This document shows positions 1 to 8,098 of a stretch of DNA of 64,000 bases, piece after piece (the stretch's first letter is position 1; every line of letters starts with the position of its first letter). Made by a program: the position numbers and the translations under genes. Under the pieces are notes generated by a model. The model was given only the letters and a program-made list of their open reading frames with translations. It searched no databases and had not been told where the DNA came from. This DNA is from Balneolaceae bacterium. Its GTDB lineage: Bacteria; Bacteroidota; Rhodothermia; Balneolales; Balneolaceae. Location: positions 496,001 to 560,000 of the forward strand of contig CP051242.1 of NCBI GenBank assembly GCA_017795005.1, written 5' to 3'.

Positions 1-1
1 A

Positions 2-553
2 GAGGTTTTTTTCCATAAATTCAACAGAATGGAAACCGAAGACCAACCAGACGTAATATTGATGGATATAGAACTCCCAGGTATTTCAGGAATAGAAGCG
101 ACCTTTCAGCTGAAGCAGAAAGTTTCTGACATTGAAGTAATTATGTTTACTGTTTTCGAAGACGATGAACGAATTTTTGAATCAATCAATGTTGGGGGGT
201 CCGGGTATTTACTTAAAGACACAGCAATTGATGAAGTAGTAAAATCAATTAAAGAAATTCATTCTGGTGGTTCACCAATATCCCCTTCAATAGCGAAGAA
301 GGTATTGGATATGGTTAAAAATCCTGAAGCTTATCAAACTGAAAGAAAGGAAGAAATCCCATTTGATTTGAGTCCGGCAGAACTCAAAATCCTTGAACAG
401 GTAATTATTGGTAAAACAAATAAACAAATAGCTGAGGATGTATTTCTTAGTCCCTGGACGGTAAAAACACATATCAAAAATATTTATAAAAAGATGCACG
501 TGAATTCCCGTGCAGCAGCTGTTCGGCTCGCAATAAAAAGGAATATCGCCTGA
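2..553 (+). CDS. LuxR/NarL-family response regulator, 5' end cut off
   Basis: DNA-binding response regulator. The reading frame is open to the left window edge (codons from base 2), so the ATG at 29 is internal and the start lies outside. The receiver domain is entered just before its phospho-acceptor aspartate (PDVILMDIELPG); the conserved switch Thr and Lys follow (MFTVFEDD, YLLKD). A C-terminal LuxR helix-turn-helix is clear (LSPAELKILEQVIIGKTNKQ, then SPWTVKTHIKNIYKKM). Family members are activated by a sensor kinase that must lie upstream or elsewhere. The partner and targets cannot be told from here. Confidence 0.93.
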   Translation, partial: EVFFHKFNRMETEDQPDVILMDIELPGISGIEATFQLKQKVSDIEVIMFTVFEDDERIFESINVGGSGYLLKDTAIDEVVKSIKEIHSGGSPISPSIAKKVLDMVKNPEAYQTERKEEIPFDLSPAELKILEQVIIGKTNKQIAEDVFLSPWTVKTHIKNIYKKMHVNSRAAAVRLAIKRNIA

Positions 554-565
554 AAAAGAGAACAT

Positions 566-587
566 AATACCCCTTTCGGGTGATGTT
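566..587 (+). terminator. Weak hairpin after the response regulator
   Basis: A short stem (ACCC/GGGT around CTTTC) followed by a T-rich run sits just after the stop codon. It is a plausible but weak intrinsic terminator. Confidence 0.35.
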
Positions 588-667
588 TTAAGCTCTTCTA
601 AAGCCTGAAATTACTATGGTCGTGGTATATCCCGGCATTAAATTTTTTCAAAATAAAATCAGGCAGT

Positions 668-2854
668 ATGAAAAAAATAACGTTACTAATTCTAGGTTTT
701 TTTATAGGTACAGGAATGGCTAATGCTCAGGAACAACTCCGAGAGCAGATTGATAAACAATATTTAAATCCGGCACACAAAGCTTTTTTATATCAGGTAT
801 CAAAAGATTTTAAACAAGCAGATAGTTGGGTTCTTTCTTTTGGCGATATTGCAGATAAAAGTCTTTTTTTGGAAATGGCATCGGTAAGTAATCTTCCAGC
901 AGATACATCCTGGGGATATTCTGAGTGGAAGAATCTTATGGATACTTCATTTACCCCTCAAACATTCAGCCGCCGTTTTTATGAAGGAGATACTCTCAGT
1001 TATATCTACCATAATAATCAATATGTATGGTTAGCGGATAGTTCAGAATGGAGACCGCAAAGAATCCAGCAAGGGTTTTTTACAGATGGGTATAATGATA
1101 GCTCTGTTACTTATAATTATAATTACCCATATGAAGAACCGTACACTGGTCAGCGCTCAATTACTCCGGAAGTTCCGGCAGAAGGTGCCACCGTAGAACA
1201 GTTTTGGGACTACTACAATCCGGAAACAGGATGGCAAAAAGGTACAAGAGAACTTTCTTACCGGGATGAATTTGGTTGGGACACTCTCAGACTTTCATAT
1301 CAGTTTGAAACAGAGTTAATGGAGTACCAAATCAATTCAAGACAAAGAAGGCAACACGGAGAGAATTTTGATTACTATTATAATGAAGGGTATTTCAATG
1401 GAATTCTTTCATCCACCGATTTACAGGAAAGCACTACGGAATATGAATTAAGAAAAAGAGAGTACTTCAGTAATGAGGGTATCCAAACAAGTGGGAGCTT
1501 AGATTACACAAAGATAGAGGATGGCAACAGATATATATATCAGATAAATAAACAATATGACCAGGATAAGATGATGTATGTAGGTAATGACAGCCTGCAC
1601 TTTATGTACGCTCCGGATGATTCTTACACAGATGCAGAAGGTTTTTTCTGGGATGATTCTTTATGGGTACTCTATCAGGCATACACAAGCTTTCAAAGAA
1701 TGCATGAAAGCGAGGAAATGGTAGTAGACTCCATTTTGATTTACGATGTCGAAATCGATGAAGAAACTATGGAGCCGGTACGTACTCGCGTTTCCCTAAA
1801 AACAGAAATGGATTATGATATAGCGGGTAATCAAATAGAAGTAAGAAATTATGCGATTATATCAGATACACTTAGGCTAAACTCAAAAACGGTTAGAACA
1901 TTTCGCGAATTTCTTGATTTCAATGAAAACCCATACTTCACACAGACAAAACAAGAAACGTATTCAAGGGATTTTTCTTCGGGGATAATATTCCGTTCCG
2001 GGTTGAATGAAACATTGTATTCTTCTGACGGCACCTACATTGGCGCTAAATACTTCCAATTTAACGCAGCCGGAGATACTACATACGGATACCAAACCCA
2101 ACGAGAAACAATTCTGGACGGAAGCACATTAGAAGTGCGGTTTGACTGGGATTTCAATGAACAGAAGTTACTTTTAAAAAGTTATAGAATTAACAACCGA
2201 AGGATTACAGGATCTGGTGGTTTAAGCTTTAACCAATCAGTGAACAAAACTTTTGTTGGTGATCAGGAATCCATTAACCGGTCTATGAGTTCATATACAA
2301 GCTATCCCGGCGTATTCAATGATGGGCCGATACTTATTAACCCGGGTGATACAGTTAGTCTTTATGTAAGTGCGATGAGTCCGGATATGACTATCCCGGA
2401 AGTTGAAGTAATGGACATGCCATCTACAGCAACATTTGATCCGGAGACCAGACATTTCTGGTGGGTGGTAGATGAAAGCAACCCATCTCCAATGACCTAC
2501 AAAGCCACACGTGGCGAGACGTATGTAACTGCAGAGGTAGAATTTATTATGGATCAATTCGCAGTTGGAACCGAAGAGTTTGATAATCCGAATGAGTTTA
2601 AGCTTTCTCAAAACTACCCGAATCCATTTAACCCAAGTACAAATATATCTTTTAATCTTCCAGCAACGGGTGAGGTTAGTTTGAAAGTATATAATTTGCT
2701 TGGTCAGGAGGTTGCTACGTTAGTAGAAGGACGGTTAAGTTCTGGAAGTCATACCGTGAATTTTAACGCTTCCCAATTGGCGAGTGGGATGTATATCTAT
2801 CGTTTACAGGCAGGAAATCATCTTCAAACTAAAAAGATGATGCTGATTAAATAA
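668..2854 (+). CDS. Secreted protein with C-terminal type IX sorting domain
   Basis: A 728-residue exported protein of unknown function. It starts with a clean signal peptide (MKKITLLILGFFIGTGMANA, cut before Q). The middle, about residues 20-640, is rich in Tyr, Asp and Trp, has many YxY and YEL-type strands, and matches no family I know. The last ~80 residues are a sorting domain of the NYPNPFNPST type, ending in KKMMLIK, which in this group directs export through the outer membrane by the type IX system. The sorting-domain DNA is nearly the same as in the next gene. A surface or secreted location is well supported; the function is unknown. Confidence 0.85.
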   Translation: MKKITLLILGFFIGTGMANAQEQLREQIDKQYLNPAHKAFLYQVSKDFKQADSWVLSFGDIADKSLFLEMASVSNLPADTSWGYSEWKNLMDTSFTPQTFSRRFYEGDTLSYIYHNNQYVWLADSSEWRPQRIQQGFFTDGYNDSSVTYNYNYPYEEPYTGQRSITPEVPAEGATVEQFWDYYNPETGWQKGTRELSYRDEFGWDTLRLSYQFETELMEYQINSRQRRQHGENFDYYYNEGYFNGILSSTDLQESTTEYELRKREYFSNEGIQTSGSLDYTKIEDGNRYIYQINKQYDQDKMMYVGNDSLHFMYAPDDSYTDAEGFFWDDSLWVLYQAYTSFQRMHESEEMVVDSILIYDVEIDEETMEPVRTRVSLKTEMDYDIAGNQIEVRNYAIISDTLRLNSKTVRTFREFLDFNENPYFTQTKQETYSRDFSSGIIFRSGLNETLYSSDGTYIGAKYFQFNAAGDTTYGYQTQRETILDGSTLEVRFDWDFNEQKLLLKSYRINNRRITGSGGLSFNQSVNKTFVGDQESINRSMSSYTSYPGVFNDGPILINPGDTVSLYVSAMSPDMTIPEVEVMDMPSTATFDPETRHFWWVVDESNPSPMTYKATRGETYVTAEVEFIMDQFAVGTEEFDNPNEFKLSQNYPNPFNPSTNISFNLPATGEVSLKVYNLLGQEVATLVEGRLSSGSHTVNFNASQLASGMYIYRLQAGNHLQTKKMMLIK
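2601..2854 (+). repeat. Sorting-domain DNA, copy 1 of a direct repeat
   Basis: About 250 bases encoding the NYPNPFNPST domain match 4854-5104 at most positions, with long identical runs that include synonymous sites. The rest of the two genes is unrelated. Confidence 0.85.
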
Positions 2855-2857
2855 AAA

Positions 2858-2900
2858 ATACCCCGAATCGGGTATATAATTATTATGCCCGATTCGATTT
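2858..2900 (+). terminator. Terminator with two alternative hairpins
   Basis: ATACCC/GGGTAT can pair locally. Alternatively CGAATCGGG (2864-2872) can pair perfectly with CCCGATTCG (2888-2896), followed by a T-rich stretch. It lies between the two secreted-protein genes. Confidence 0.6.
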
Positions 2901-2932
2901 CTTTCATCTAAATCTGAATAAAATGGGGACAG

Positions 2933-5104
2933 ATGAAAAGAGCGATACTATTAACTTCAATATATGTACTGGCTTTTTCGGGGTACATTTTTTCACAAAG
3001 CGCATGGACTAATACGGGAGGTCCGGAGGGTGGCGCTATATTATCATTGGGATCTTCGGAGGGAAAACTTTATGGTATAACAGGAAGCTCTATATATGTT
3101 TCTTCAGATGCGGGAACTTCTTGGGAAAAAATAGGAGAGGACTTCACTAATCTCGGAGTTACTTCGGTGCTTACAACATCCTTCGGGGCCCATTTTAAAA
3201 CCACAGGAACAATATACACAACAACAGATGATGAACTACTTATCGAAACAGTAAGCGGCTTCGGAAGTTTTGAAGTTCCAACATATATGGTGAACATAGA
3301 AGATACTTTATATGCATCCGGCACTTCTAATTTATATAAATCGGTTGATGGCGCTACAACATGGACAAGTCTGGGCGCTTTTACGATAGGAGATATTCTA
3401 TTCAGCGACGACGAATATTTATATACAGCGTCCTTTACCAATGACATAAAAATCTCGAGAGATGGTGGGACAACGTTTGAAGCTTTTGGACCAGACTTGA
3501 ACTTTGAGTTAGTATCAGATATAAAACGCCTGGGCGATAGAGTCGTTTTCTCAACAAATACCGGGGCTTGGGCACAAGATCAAAACGGAGAATGGACAAA
3601 GAATTTCGAGCAACCGGGCGGTTTTAATAGCCTTGCGGTAATTGATGGTATAATTTACGGTCTGTATTCTGCTCCTACTCTCTCTGCGGATATATATGCT
3701 TCTGCAGATACGGGTAAAACCTGGACAAAAGTTGAAATTGAGGGTGATATTGCTCCCGCATATGGAGATCATAACAAAGTTGTTACAATAGATGGGAAAC
3801 TTTATGCTACCGCACTACAAATCAGAAACCCACTTGTTTCTGATGATGGCGGTCTGAATTGGAGTCAACTTGGATCAGCAGGATTGAAAAATCCACGTAC
3901 CCGCGGTTTATTCGAAATTGGCTCTGTAATTTACGCTACTTCAAGCAGCGGAATAGGGACGGGTAGTTTTGGTGACGGAATTTTTTACTCGGAGGATGGC
4001 GGACAAACATGGGATGAAGTAGAAATTAATCTTCCGGAATCTCACAATGGACTCTTTAATACTGTTCGCGGATATAATGGAACATTATATGCCTCCTCTA
4101 TGATGGGCTTATATATAAGCACAAACATGGGCGATACATGGAGCGTAATGTCGGGAACGGAAGACTGGTATATTAGTGATATTGCTTTCTTTGATGATCG
4201 CTGGGTAATGGCAGGGAGCGACGGTTTTTCACGAGTGTGGACATCAACAGATGCAGGAGCAACCTGGAATGCTGAAACACAGGCAATTGGTGCTGCTTTT
4301 TTTGAATTTTATCAAGATGAAGACCTTATCACGATTGGTTCTAATACTACGTTTATAGGAACATCTACTGATGCTGGTGCGACATGGCATTTTGCAAATG
4401 CAGATAGTGGATTAGGATTAATAAATGGTGGGCATCAATATGTTACCAGTTTAAATGGAACTATGTATGCAGTCTCATCAGCGAATCCCGAATATTACTC
4501 TTCAAATGATGGAGGCAAAACATGGGAAGGTGTCGATCTAGAAGGAATTCCAGCAGGTTTATCAGGATATGGCGCGTTACTCAATGTAGACGGCGCATTA
4601 TATCTTAACATTCAGGAAACGGTATTTGAAGATGGAGCATTGAAAGGAGTATATAGTATTTATAAAAGTGAAGATGGGATTAATTACATGAAAGAAATAG
4701 AGTTTGAAGGAATGCCCGAGGGTTTCAACTTTCCTTATTTGTTATTTACAGAAACCGAAATATTTGCCGGATTTAATGGTGCTACGATTCATAAATACGA
4801 TGCAATGGAGACATCAAATGAAGAAACAAAATTACATCCGGAAAGATTTATGCTTTCCCAAAACTACCCGAATCCATTTAACCCAAGTACAAGTATTTCT
4901 TTTAATCTTCCAACAACGGGTGAAGTCAGTTTGAAGGTCTATAATATGCTTGGGCAGGAAGTCGCTACAGTAGTTGAAGGGCGGTTAAGCTCTGGAAGTC
5001 ATACCGTTAATTTTAACGCTTCCCAACTGGCAAGTGGAATGTATATCTATCGCTTGCAGGCAGGAAATCATCTTCAAACCAAAAAGATGATGTTGATTAA
5101 ATAA
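2933..5104 (+). CDS. Secreted BNR/Asp-box beta-propeller protein with sorting domain
   Basis: A 723-residue exported protein. The signal peptide is MKRAILLTSIYVLAFSGYIF followed by SQ. The body holds about ten Asp-box (BNR) motifs of the form S-x-D-x-G-x-T-W, for example SSDAGTSW, SVDGATTW, SRDGGTTF, SADTGKTW, SEDGGQTW, STDAGATW (twice) and SNDGGKTW. These are spaced as in sialidase, sortilin or Ycf48-like beta-propellers. No sialidase catalytic set was recognised, so binding or scaffolding is more likely than hydrolysis. The C-terminus is the same sorting domain as the upstream gene. Its stop codon abuts the stop of the convergent gene at 5105. Confidence 0.88.
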   Translation: MKRAILLTSIYVLAFSGYIFSQSAWTNTGGPEGGAILSLGSSEGKLYGITGSSIYVSSDAGTSWEKIGEDFTNLGVTSVLTTSFGAHFKTTGTIYTTTDDELLIETVSGFGSFEVPTYMVNIEDTLYASGTSNLYKSVDGATTWTSLGAFTIGDILFSDDEYLYTASFTNDIKISRDGGTTFEAFGPDLNFELVSDIKRLGDRVVFSTNTGAWAQDQNGEWTKNFEQPGGFNSLAVIDGIIYGLYSAPTLSADIYASADTGKTWTKVEIEGDIAPAYGDHNKVVTIDGKLYATALQIRNPLVSDDGGLNWSQLGSAGLKNPRTRGLFEIGSVIYATSSSGIGTGSFGDGIFYSEDGGQTWDEVEINLPESHNGLFNTVRGYNGTLYASSMMGLYISTNMGDTWSVMSGTEDWYISDIAFFDDRWVMAGSDGFSRVWTSTDAGATWNAETQAIGAAFFEFYQDEDLITIGSNTTFIGTSTDAGATWHFANADSGLGLINGGHQYVTSLNGTMYAVSSANPEYYSSNDGGKTWEGVDLEGIPAGLSGYGALLNVDGALYLNIQETVFEDGALKGVYSIYKSEDGINYMKEIEFEGMPEGFNFPYLLFTETEIFAGFNGATIHKYDAMETSNEETKLHPERFMLSQNYPNPFNPSTSISFNLPTTGEVSLKVYNMLGQEVATVVEGRLSSGSHTVNFNASQLASGMYIYRLQAGNHLQTKKMMLIK
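4854..5104 (+). repeat. Sorting-domain DNA, copy 2 of a direct repeat
   Basis: Partner of 2601-2854. The shared block starts in the linker just before the NYPNPFNPST motif and runs to the stop codon. Confidence 0.85.
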
Positions 5105-6172
5105 TCAGCCTTTCATTCGGTTTACGGCAAATGCTCTCAACATCCAGGTTGGGAGCGATTTCTTTGGGTCTCTTTTGGTCATATCAATGAAGAGACCCAG
5201 TTTTTTTGCAATAGGAACTTTATGAGTTTCGACAAACTCAATTAACGTTCCATCGGGATCTTCGATATAGGTAAATCTACCCGCAGCTTCTCCCATGTCA
5301 AAGCTGTCGGCACTATCCACAGTAAATTTAAACCCAGCAGCCTCACATTCTTCTTTTAGTGTGTCCATTCCCTGAACATCAAAACAAAGATGGATAAAAC
5401 CAAGGTCTCCCCAGAATCGGTTTTCAAAAATAAGTTTTGGTTTTCTTCTTCCATCCAAACATTGAACAAGTTCAATTTCAGTAGGTCCGAATAACTTTAC
5501 AAAGGCACCTTCTCTGGGTTTACTATGTCTTAGGAGTACTCTTCTGTACTTTTGATCTCCGGCAGGAAGTCCTTCAAAATCTTCAAAAGTACCGGATTCA
5601 TCATATACTACTTCATCATAGCCTAAGATATCAGAATATAAAGTTCTTGATTTGTCGATGTCTGTAGAACCAATGATGGCGCCGGAAACACCACCCGTTG
5701 TTTTGGGTTCATTCTTTTTGAACCAACCCAACCCCTTTACTACGTTAAATATATTTCCATTCAAATCTTCAACAAAAAAGTTCAGATCTCCGACAGGATT
5801 TTTTCTTAATGAAGTTAATACGTTAAGTCCCGCGCCATTGAATTGCTCGTACGTTTCTTCCACATCTATGGATTTAATTTTAGCACAATTAATTCCCAGA
5901 TCACCCATTTGAATACCAAAATCAGGAGCAACTGGAGTACGACTGGTATACTGCCAGATTTCAAAACCACCACCACCTCGCATACTTAATGTAAGAATAG
6001 CTCTGCGTTCATGAGGCTGGCCTCCGGTGTACGGTAACATTAAATCTGCAATCGCGGCGTCGTCAAATACTTTGATATCCATCCCAAAATAGTTCTTGTA
6101 CCATCCTGTAGATTCTTCCACATTTGGGTTTCCAATTCCGATTTGCTGAATACCTGAAATTACTTTTTCCAT
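5105..6172 (-). CDS. Two-domain VOC (glyoxalase/bleomycin-resistance fold) protein
   Basis: A 355-residue cytoplasmic protein made of two VOC modules, roughly residues 5-145 and 160-320. The first opens with IQQIGIGNPNVEESTGWYKN and the second has GAIIGSTDIDKSRTLYSDIL, both typical first beta-alpha units. FIHLCFDVQGMD and FTYIEDPDGTLIEFVE carry the usual metal-site His and Glu of VOC enzymes. Related proteins include 4-hydroxyphenylpyruvate dioxygenase-like and extradiol dioxygenase-like enzymes; the substrate cannot be assigned. It lies 30 bases downstream of the thioredoxin-like gene on the same strand and may share its transcript. Confidence 0.8.
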   Translation of the reverse strand: MEKVISGIQQIGIGNPNVEESTGWYKNYFGMDIKVFDDAAIADLMLPYTGGQPHERRAILTLSMRGGGGFEIWQYTSRTPVAPDFGIQMGDLGINCAKIKSIDVEETYEQFNGAGLNVLTSLRKNPVGDLNFFVEDLNGNIFNVVKGLGWFKKNEPKTTGGVSGAIIGSTDIDKSRTLYSDILGYDEVVYDESGTFEDFEGLPAGDQKYRRVLLRHSKPREGAFVKLFGPTEIELVQCLDGRRKPKLIFENRFWGDLGFIHLCFDVQGMDTLKEECEAAGFKFTVDSADSFDMGEAAGRFTYIEDPDGTLIEFVETHKVPIAKKLGLFIDMTKRDPKKSLPTWMLRAFAVNRMKG

Positions 6173-6202
6173 AATGCTTTGACGATTTACCCTTTTGATG
6201 AT

Positions 6203-6805
6203 TTATAAACTAAGCAAAAAATTACGGAACTCATCTGTGTTATACTTAGCCATTCCTCTTTTTTCAACAACGATATCACCTTCCGGGGAAATAATATAGG
6301 TAGTTGGTACAACGGAACTGTTATAGACTCCCGGTTGTCTCCCCGTTAAAAAATAGACAGGCATGGAAAATTCTTTTCGTTCCATGTAAGAACGTGCCTT
6401 CTCACGATCTTCATCAAGTGATAGCATTACGAACACAATACCCTCTTCATTCTCGAGCTGCTCATAAAGCTTTTGAATATTAGGCATCTCTGCAATGCAC
6501 GGAGGGCACCATGTAGCCCAGAAATTCAGAAATATAGTTTTACCCTCAAACTCTTCAAGTGAAGTTCTGCTTCCATCAAGAGATATAAGAGGCATGTTGT
6601 AATTCGCTTTTTTGATCTCACTAATATCAATCTCTGTATCAGGCCGTAGAATTCCGGTAGACAAAAGTACTCTTTGTAATCCGCCAATTACTTCGGTATG
6701 AAGTCCTGTTATGTATAGGATTCCAAAAACTCCCAGAATAATCGCCCATTCACGGATCGCCTTTATAAATTGATTAGGTGATTTCTTTTCTTTTGGATCA
6801 CTCAT
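6203..6805 (-). CDS. Membrane-anchored TlpA/ResA-like thioredoxin
   Basis: A 200-residue protein with a short cytoplasmic N-terminus, one membrane segment (about residues 18-36) and a periplasmic thioredoxin fold. The redox motif NFWATWCPPC has its cysteines at about 100 and 103, and a conserved cis-proline follows (SSVVPTTYII). Homologues reduce or exchange disulfides in exported proteins, for example during cytochrome c maturation; a dihaem cytochrome is encoded at 50.1 kb, but the link is only inference. The start overlaps the stop of the upstream nitroreductase by one base (TAATG), so the two are translationally coupled. Confidence 0.88.
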   Translation of the reverse strand: MSDPKEKKSPNQFIKAIREWAIILGVFGILYITGLHTEVIGGLQRVLLSTGILRPDTEIDISEIKKANYNMPLISLDGSRTSLEEFEGKTIFLNFWATWCPPCIAEMPNIQKLYEQLENEEGIVFVMLSLDEDREKARSYMERKEFSMPVYFLTGRQPGVYNSSVVPTTYIISPEGDIVVEKRGMAKYNTDEFRNFLLSL

Positions 6806-7473
6806 TACAAGAAAGAAGAAATTTCATCCAGCGATTTCTTGGTTATATCCGGGACTTGAGTACCCACTTCGGGATATCCTACAACAAGCAACAGAAAAGC
6901 TTTTTCGTGGGAAGGGCGTTGCATAATTTCATTTAAGAAACCCATGGGACTTGGTGTATGGGTAAGGGTGGCAAGTCCGGCATTATGTAAGGCAGTAATT
7001 AACATACCGGTTGCAATACCAACAGATTCTTTCACATAGTAATGTTTCTCTTTTTCTCCGTCTTCATTGAGGTGAAAGCTTTGAGCAAAGATTCCAATCA
7101 GATAGGGAGCCTTTTCGAGAAAGGGTTTGTGCTCATCCGTTCCAAAAGGTCGTAAATCTTCCAGCCAGTCTTCAGGCGCGCGCCTGTGATAAAATTCCCG
7201 TTCTTCCTCTTCCGCAGCTTCCCGGATTTTTGTTTTGATATCAGGATCAGAAACCACTGCAAAATGCCAGGGTTGCTTATTCGCACCATTTGGTGCAGTT
7301 CCAGCGGCAAGAAGACATTGCTCAATTATTTTTTTGTCGACCGGACGATCAGAAAATTCCCGGATAGTTCTTCTGGATTTAATTAGCTGGTAGAAATCTT
7401 CCGCTCTTTGGAGCATTTCTTCCGGTGAATATTCTTTGTAAGAGGTTAGGGGAACGAAATGGGGTTCTTTCAT
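6805..7473 (-). CDS. Nitroreductase-family FMN oxidoreductase
   Basis: A 222-residue cytoplasmic flavoenzyme. It shows the family's FMN-binding start ([18 protein letters not shown]), the [16 protein letters not shown] segment that contacts FMN, and the glycine-rich C-terminal part ([20 protein letters not shown], then [11 protein letters not shown]). The length is typical. The [15 protein letters not shown] region resembles the iodotyrosine-deiminase-like subgroup more than classic NfsB, but the substrate is open. It is the first gene of a two- or three-gene minus-strand unit with the TlpA-like gene. Confidence 0.88.
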   Translation of the reverse strand: MKEPHFVPLTSYKEYSPEEMLQRAEDFYQLIKSRRTIREFSDRPVDKKIIEQCLLAAGTAPNGANKQPWHFAVVSDPDIKTKIREAAEEEEREFYHRRAPEDWLEDLRPFGTDEHKPFLEKAPYLIGIFAQSFHLNEDGEKEKHYYVKESVGIATGMLITALHNAGLATLTHTPSPMGFLNEIMQRPSHEKAFLLLVVGYPEVGTQVPDITKKSLDEISSFL

Positions 7474-7604
7474 TAACAGGAATTCTTTTTTTAGAAGCTA
7501 AGCATATAAAAGAAAAGAAGTATCACAAGAGTATTGAACGATTAAGAGAAAAGTGATTAAGTGAATCTTTCATAATCACCTTTCACCTATCTCTTATCAA
7601 AAAA

Positions 7605-8027
7605 TCACTTAACCCCCGAACCTTTAGCCAACCACCAGGGGTGAACTTCGACAACCAATCGCCCGGCTTTTACCATCGGATCAGCCTGTGCATACTCCAA
7701 AGCCTGTTCTATTGTGGCTACATTGTATACAGAAAATCCCCTGATATCACCTTCTCCACCAGTCGGTCCATTAAGGTTAATAATTCCCTGTTCGTACAAC
7801 CCACCTAAATAGGCAAGATGTTGTTGTTGAAGAGTTGCCGCTTCTTCTTCACTTTGACTTCGTTCCGGTCCACTTTTCAGGAATACAATGAAATACTTTT
7901 GCATTTTTATTTTTTCACCCGCCCATTCATAATCGAACGTTTCAGGTTGAGGAGTTGAGGTGGAGTCTTGAGCCAAAACGATTTGCGTAAATAAAATCAG
8001 TGGCAATAGGGCAAAAAAGATCTTCAT
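7605..8027 (-). CDS. Exported YciI-like (YCII domain) protein
   Basis: A 140-residue protein with a signal peptide (MKIFFALLPLILFTQIVLAQ). It then has a YCII-like ferredoxin-fold domain: YFIVFLKSGPERSQSEEEAA, HLAYLGGLYEQGIINLNGPT, and the end DPMVKAGRLVVEVHPWW. YciI proteins are usually cytoplasmic and carry a His-Asp pair; here the protein is predicted to be periplasmic, a form seen in Bacteroidetes-like groups. The function is unknown. It is probably transcribed alone: 130 bases of non-coding sequence with partial inverted repeats separate it from the nitroreductase promoter. Confidence 0.8.
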   Translation of the reverse strand: MKIFFALLPLILFTQIVLAQDSTSTPQPETFDYEWAGEKIKMQKYFIVFLKSGPERSQSEEEAATLQQQHLAYLGGLYEQGIINLNGPTGGEGDIRGFSVYNVATIEQALEYAQADPMVKAGRLVVEVHPWWLAKGSGVK

Positions 8028-8042
8028 AAGTAAAAGGTGATT

Positions 8043-8098
8043 GTTGACAGTTGAAGGGGCAAGCTAACGTATACAGGTTCTTTAAGTCAACTCTCAAC
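8043..8098. repeat. Intergenic inverted repeat with CGTATACAGG core
   Basis: GTTGACAGTTGA (8043-8054) is the complement of TCAACTCTCAAC (8087-8098) with one mismatch. The loop contains CGTATACAGG, which recurs in the loop of the inverted repeat at 54722-54769. It overlaps the 3' end of the next gene. Confidence 0.5.

Noticed and set aside
7474-7604. Partial inverted repeats between the nitroreductase and YciI-like genes
   Set aside because: Words such as AAGTGATTAAGTGA and TCACTTAA can pair only in part and lack the CGTATACAGG core; too weak to call a feature.
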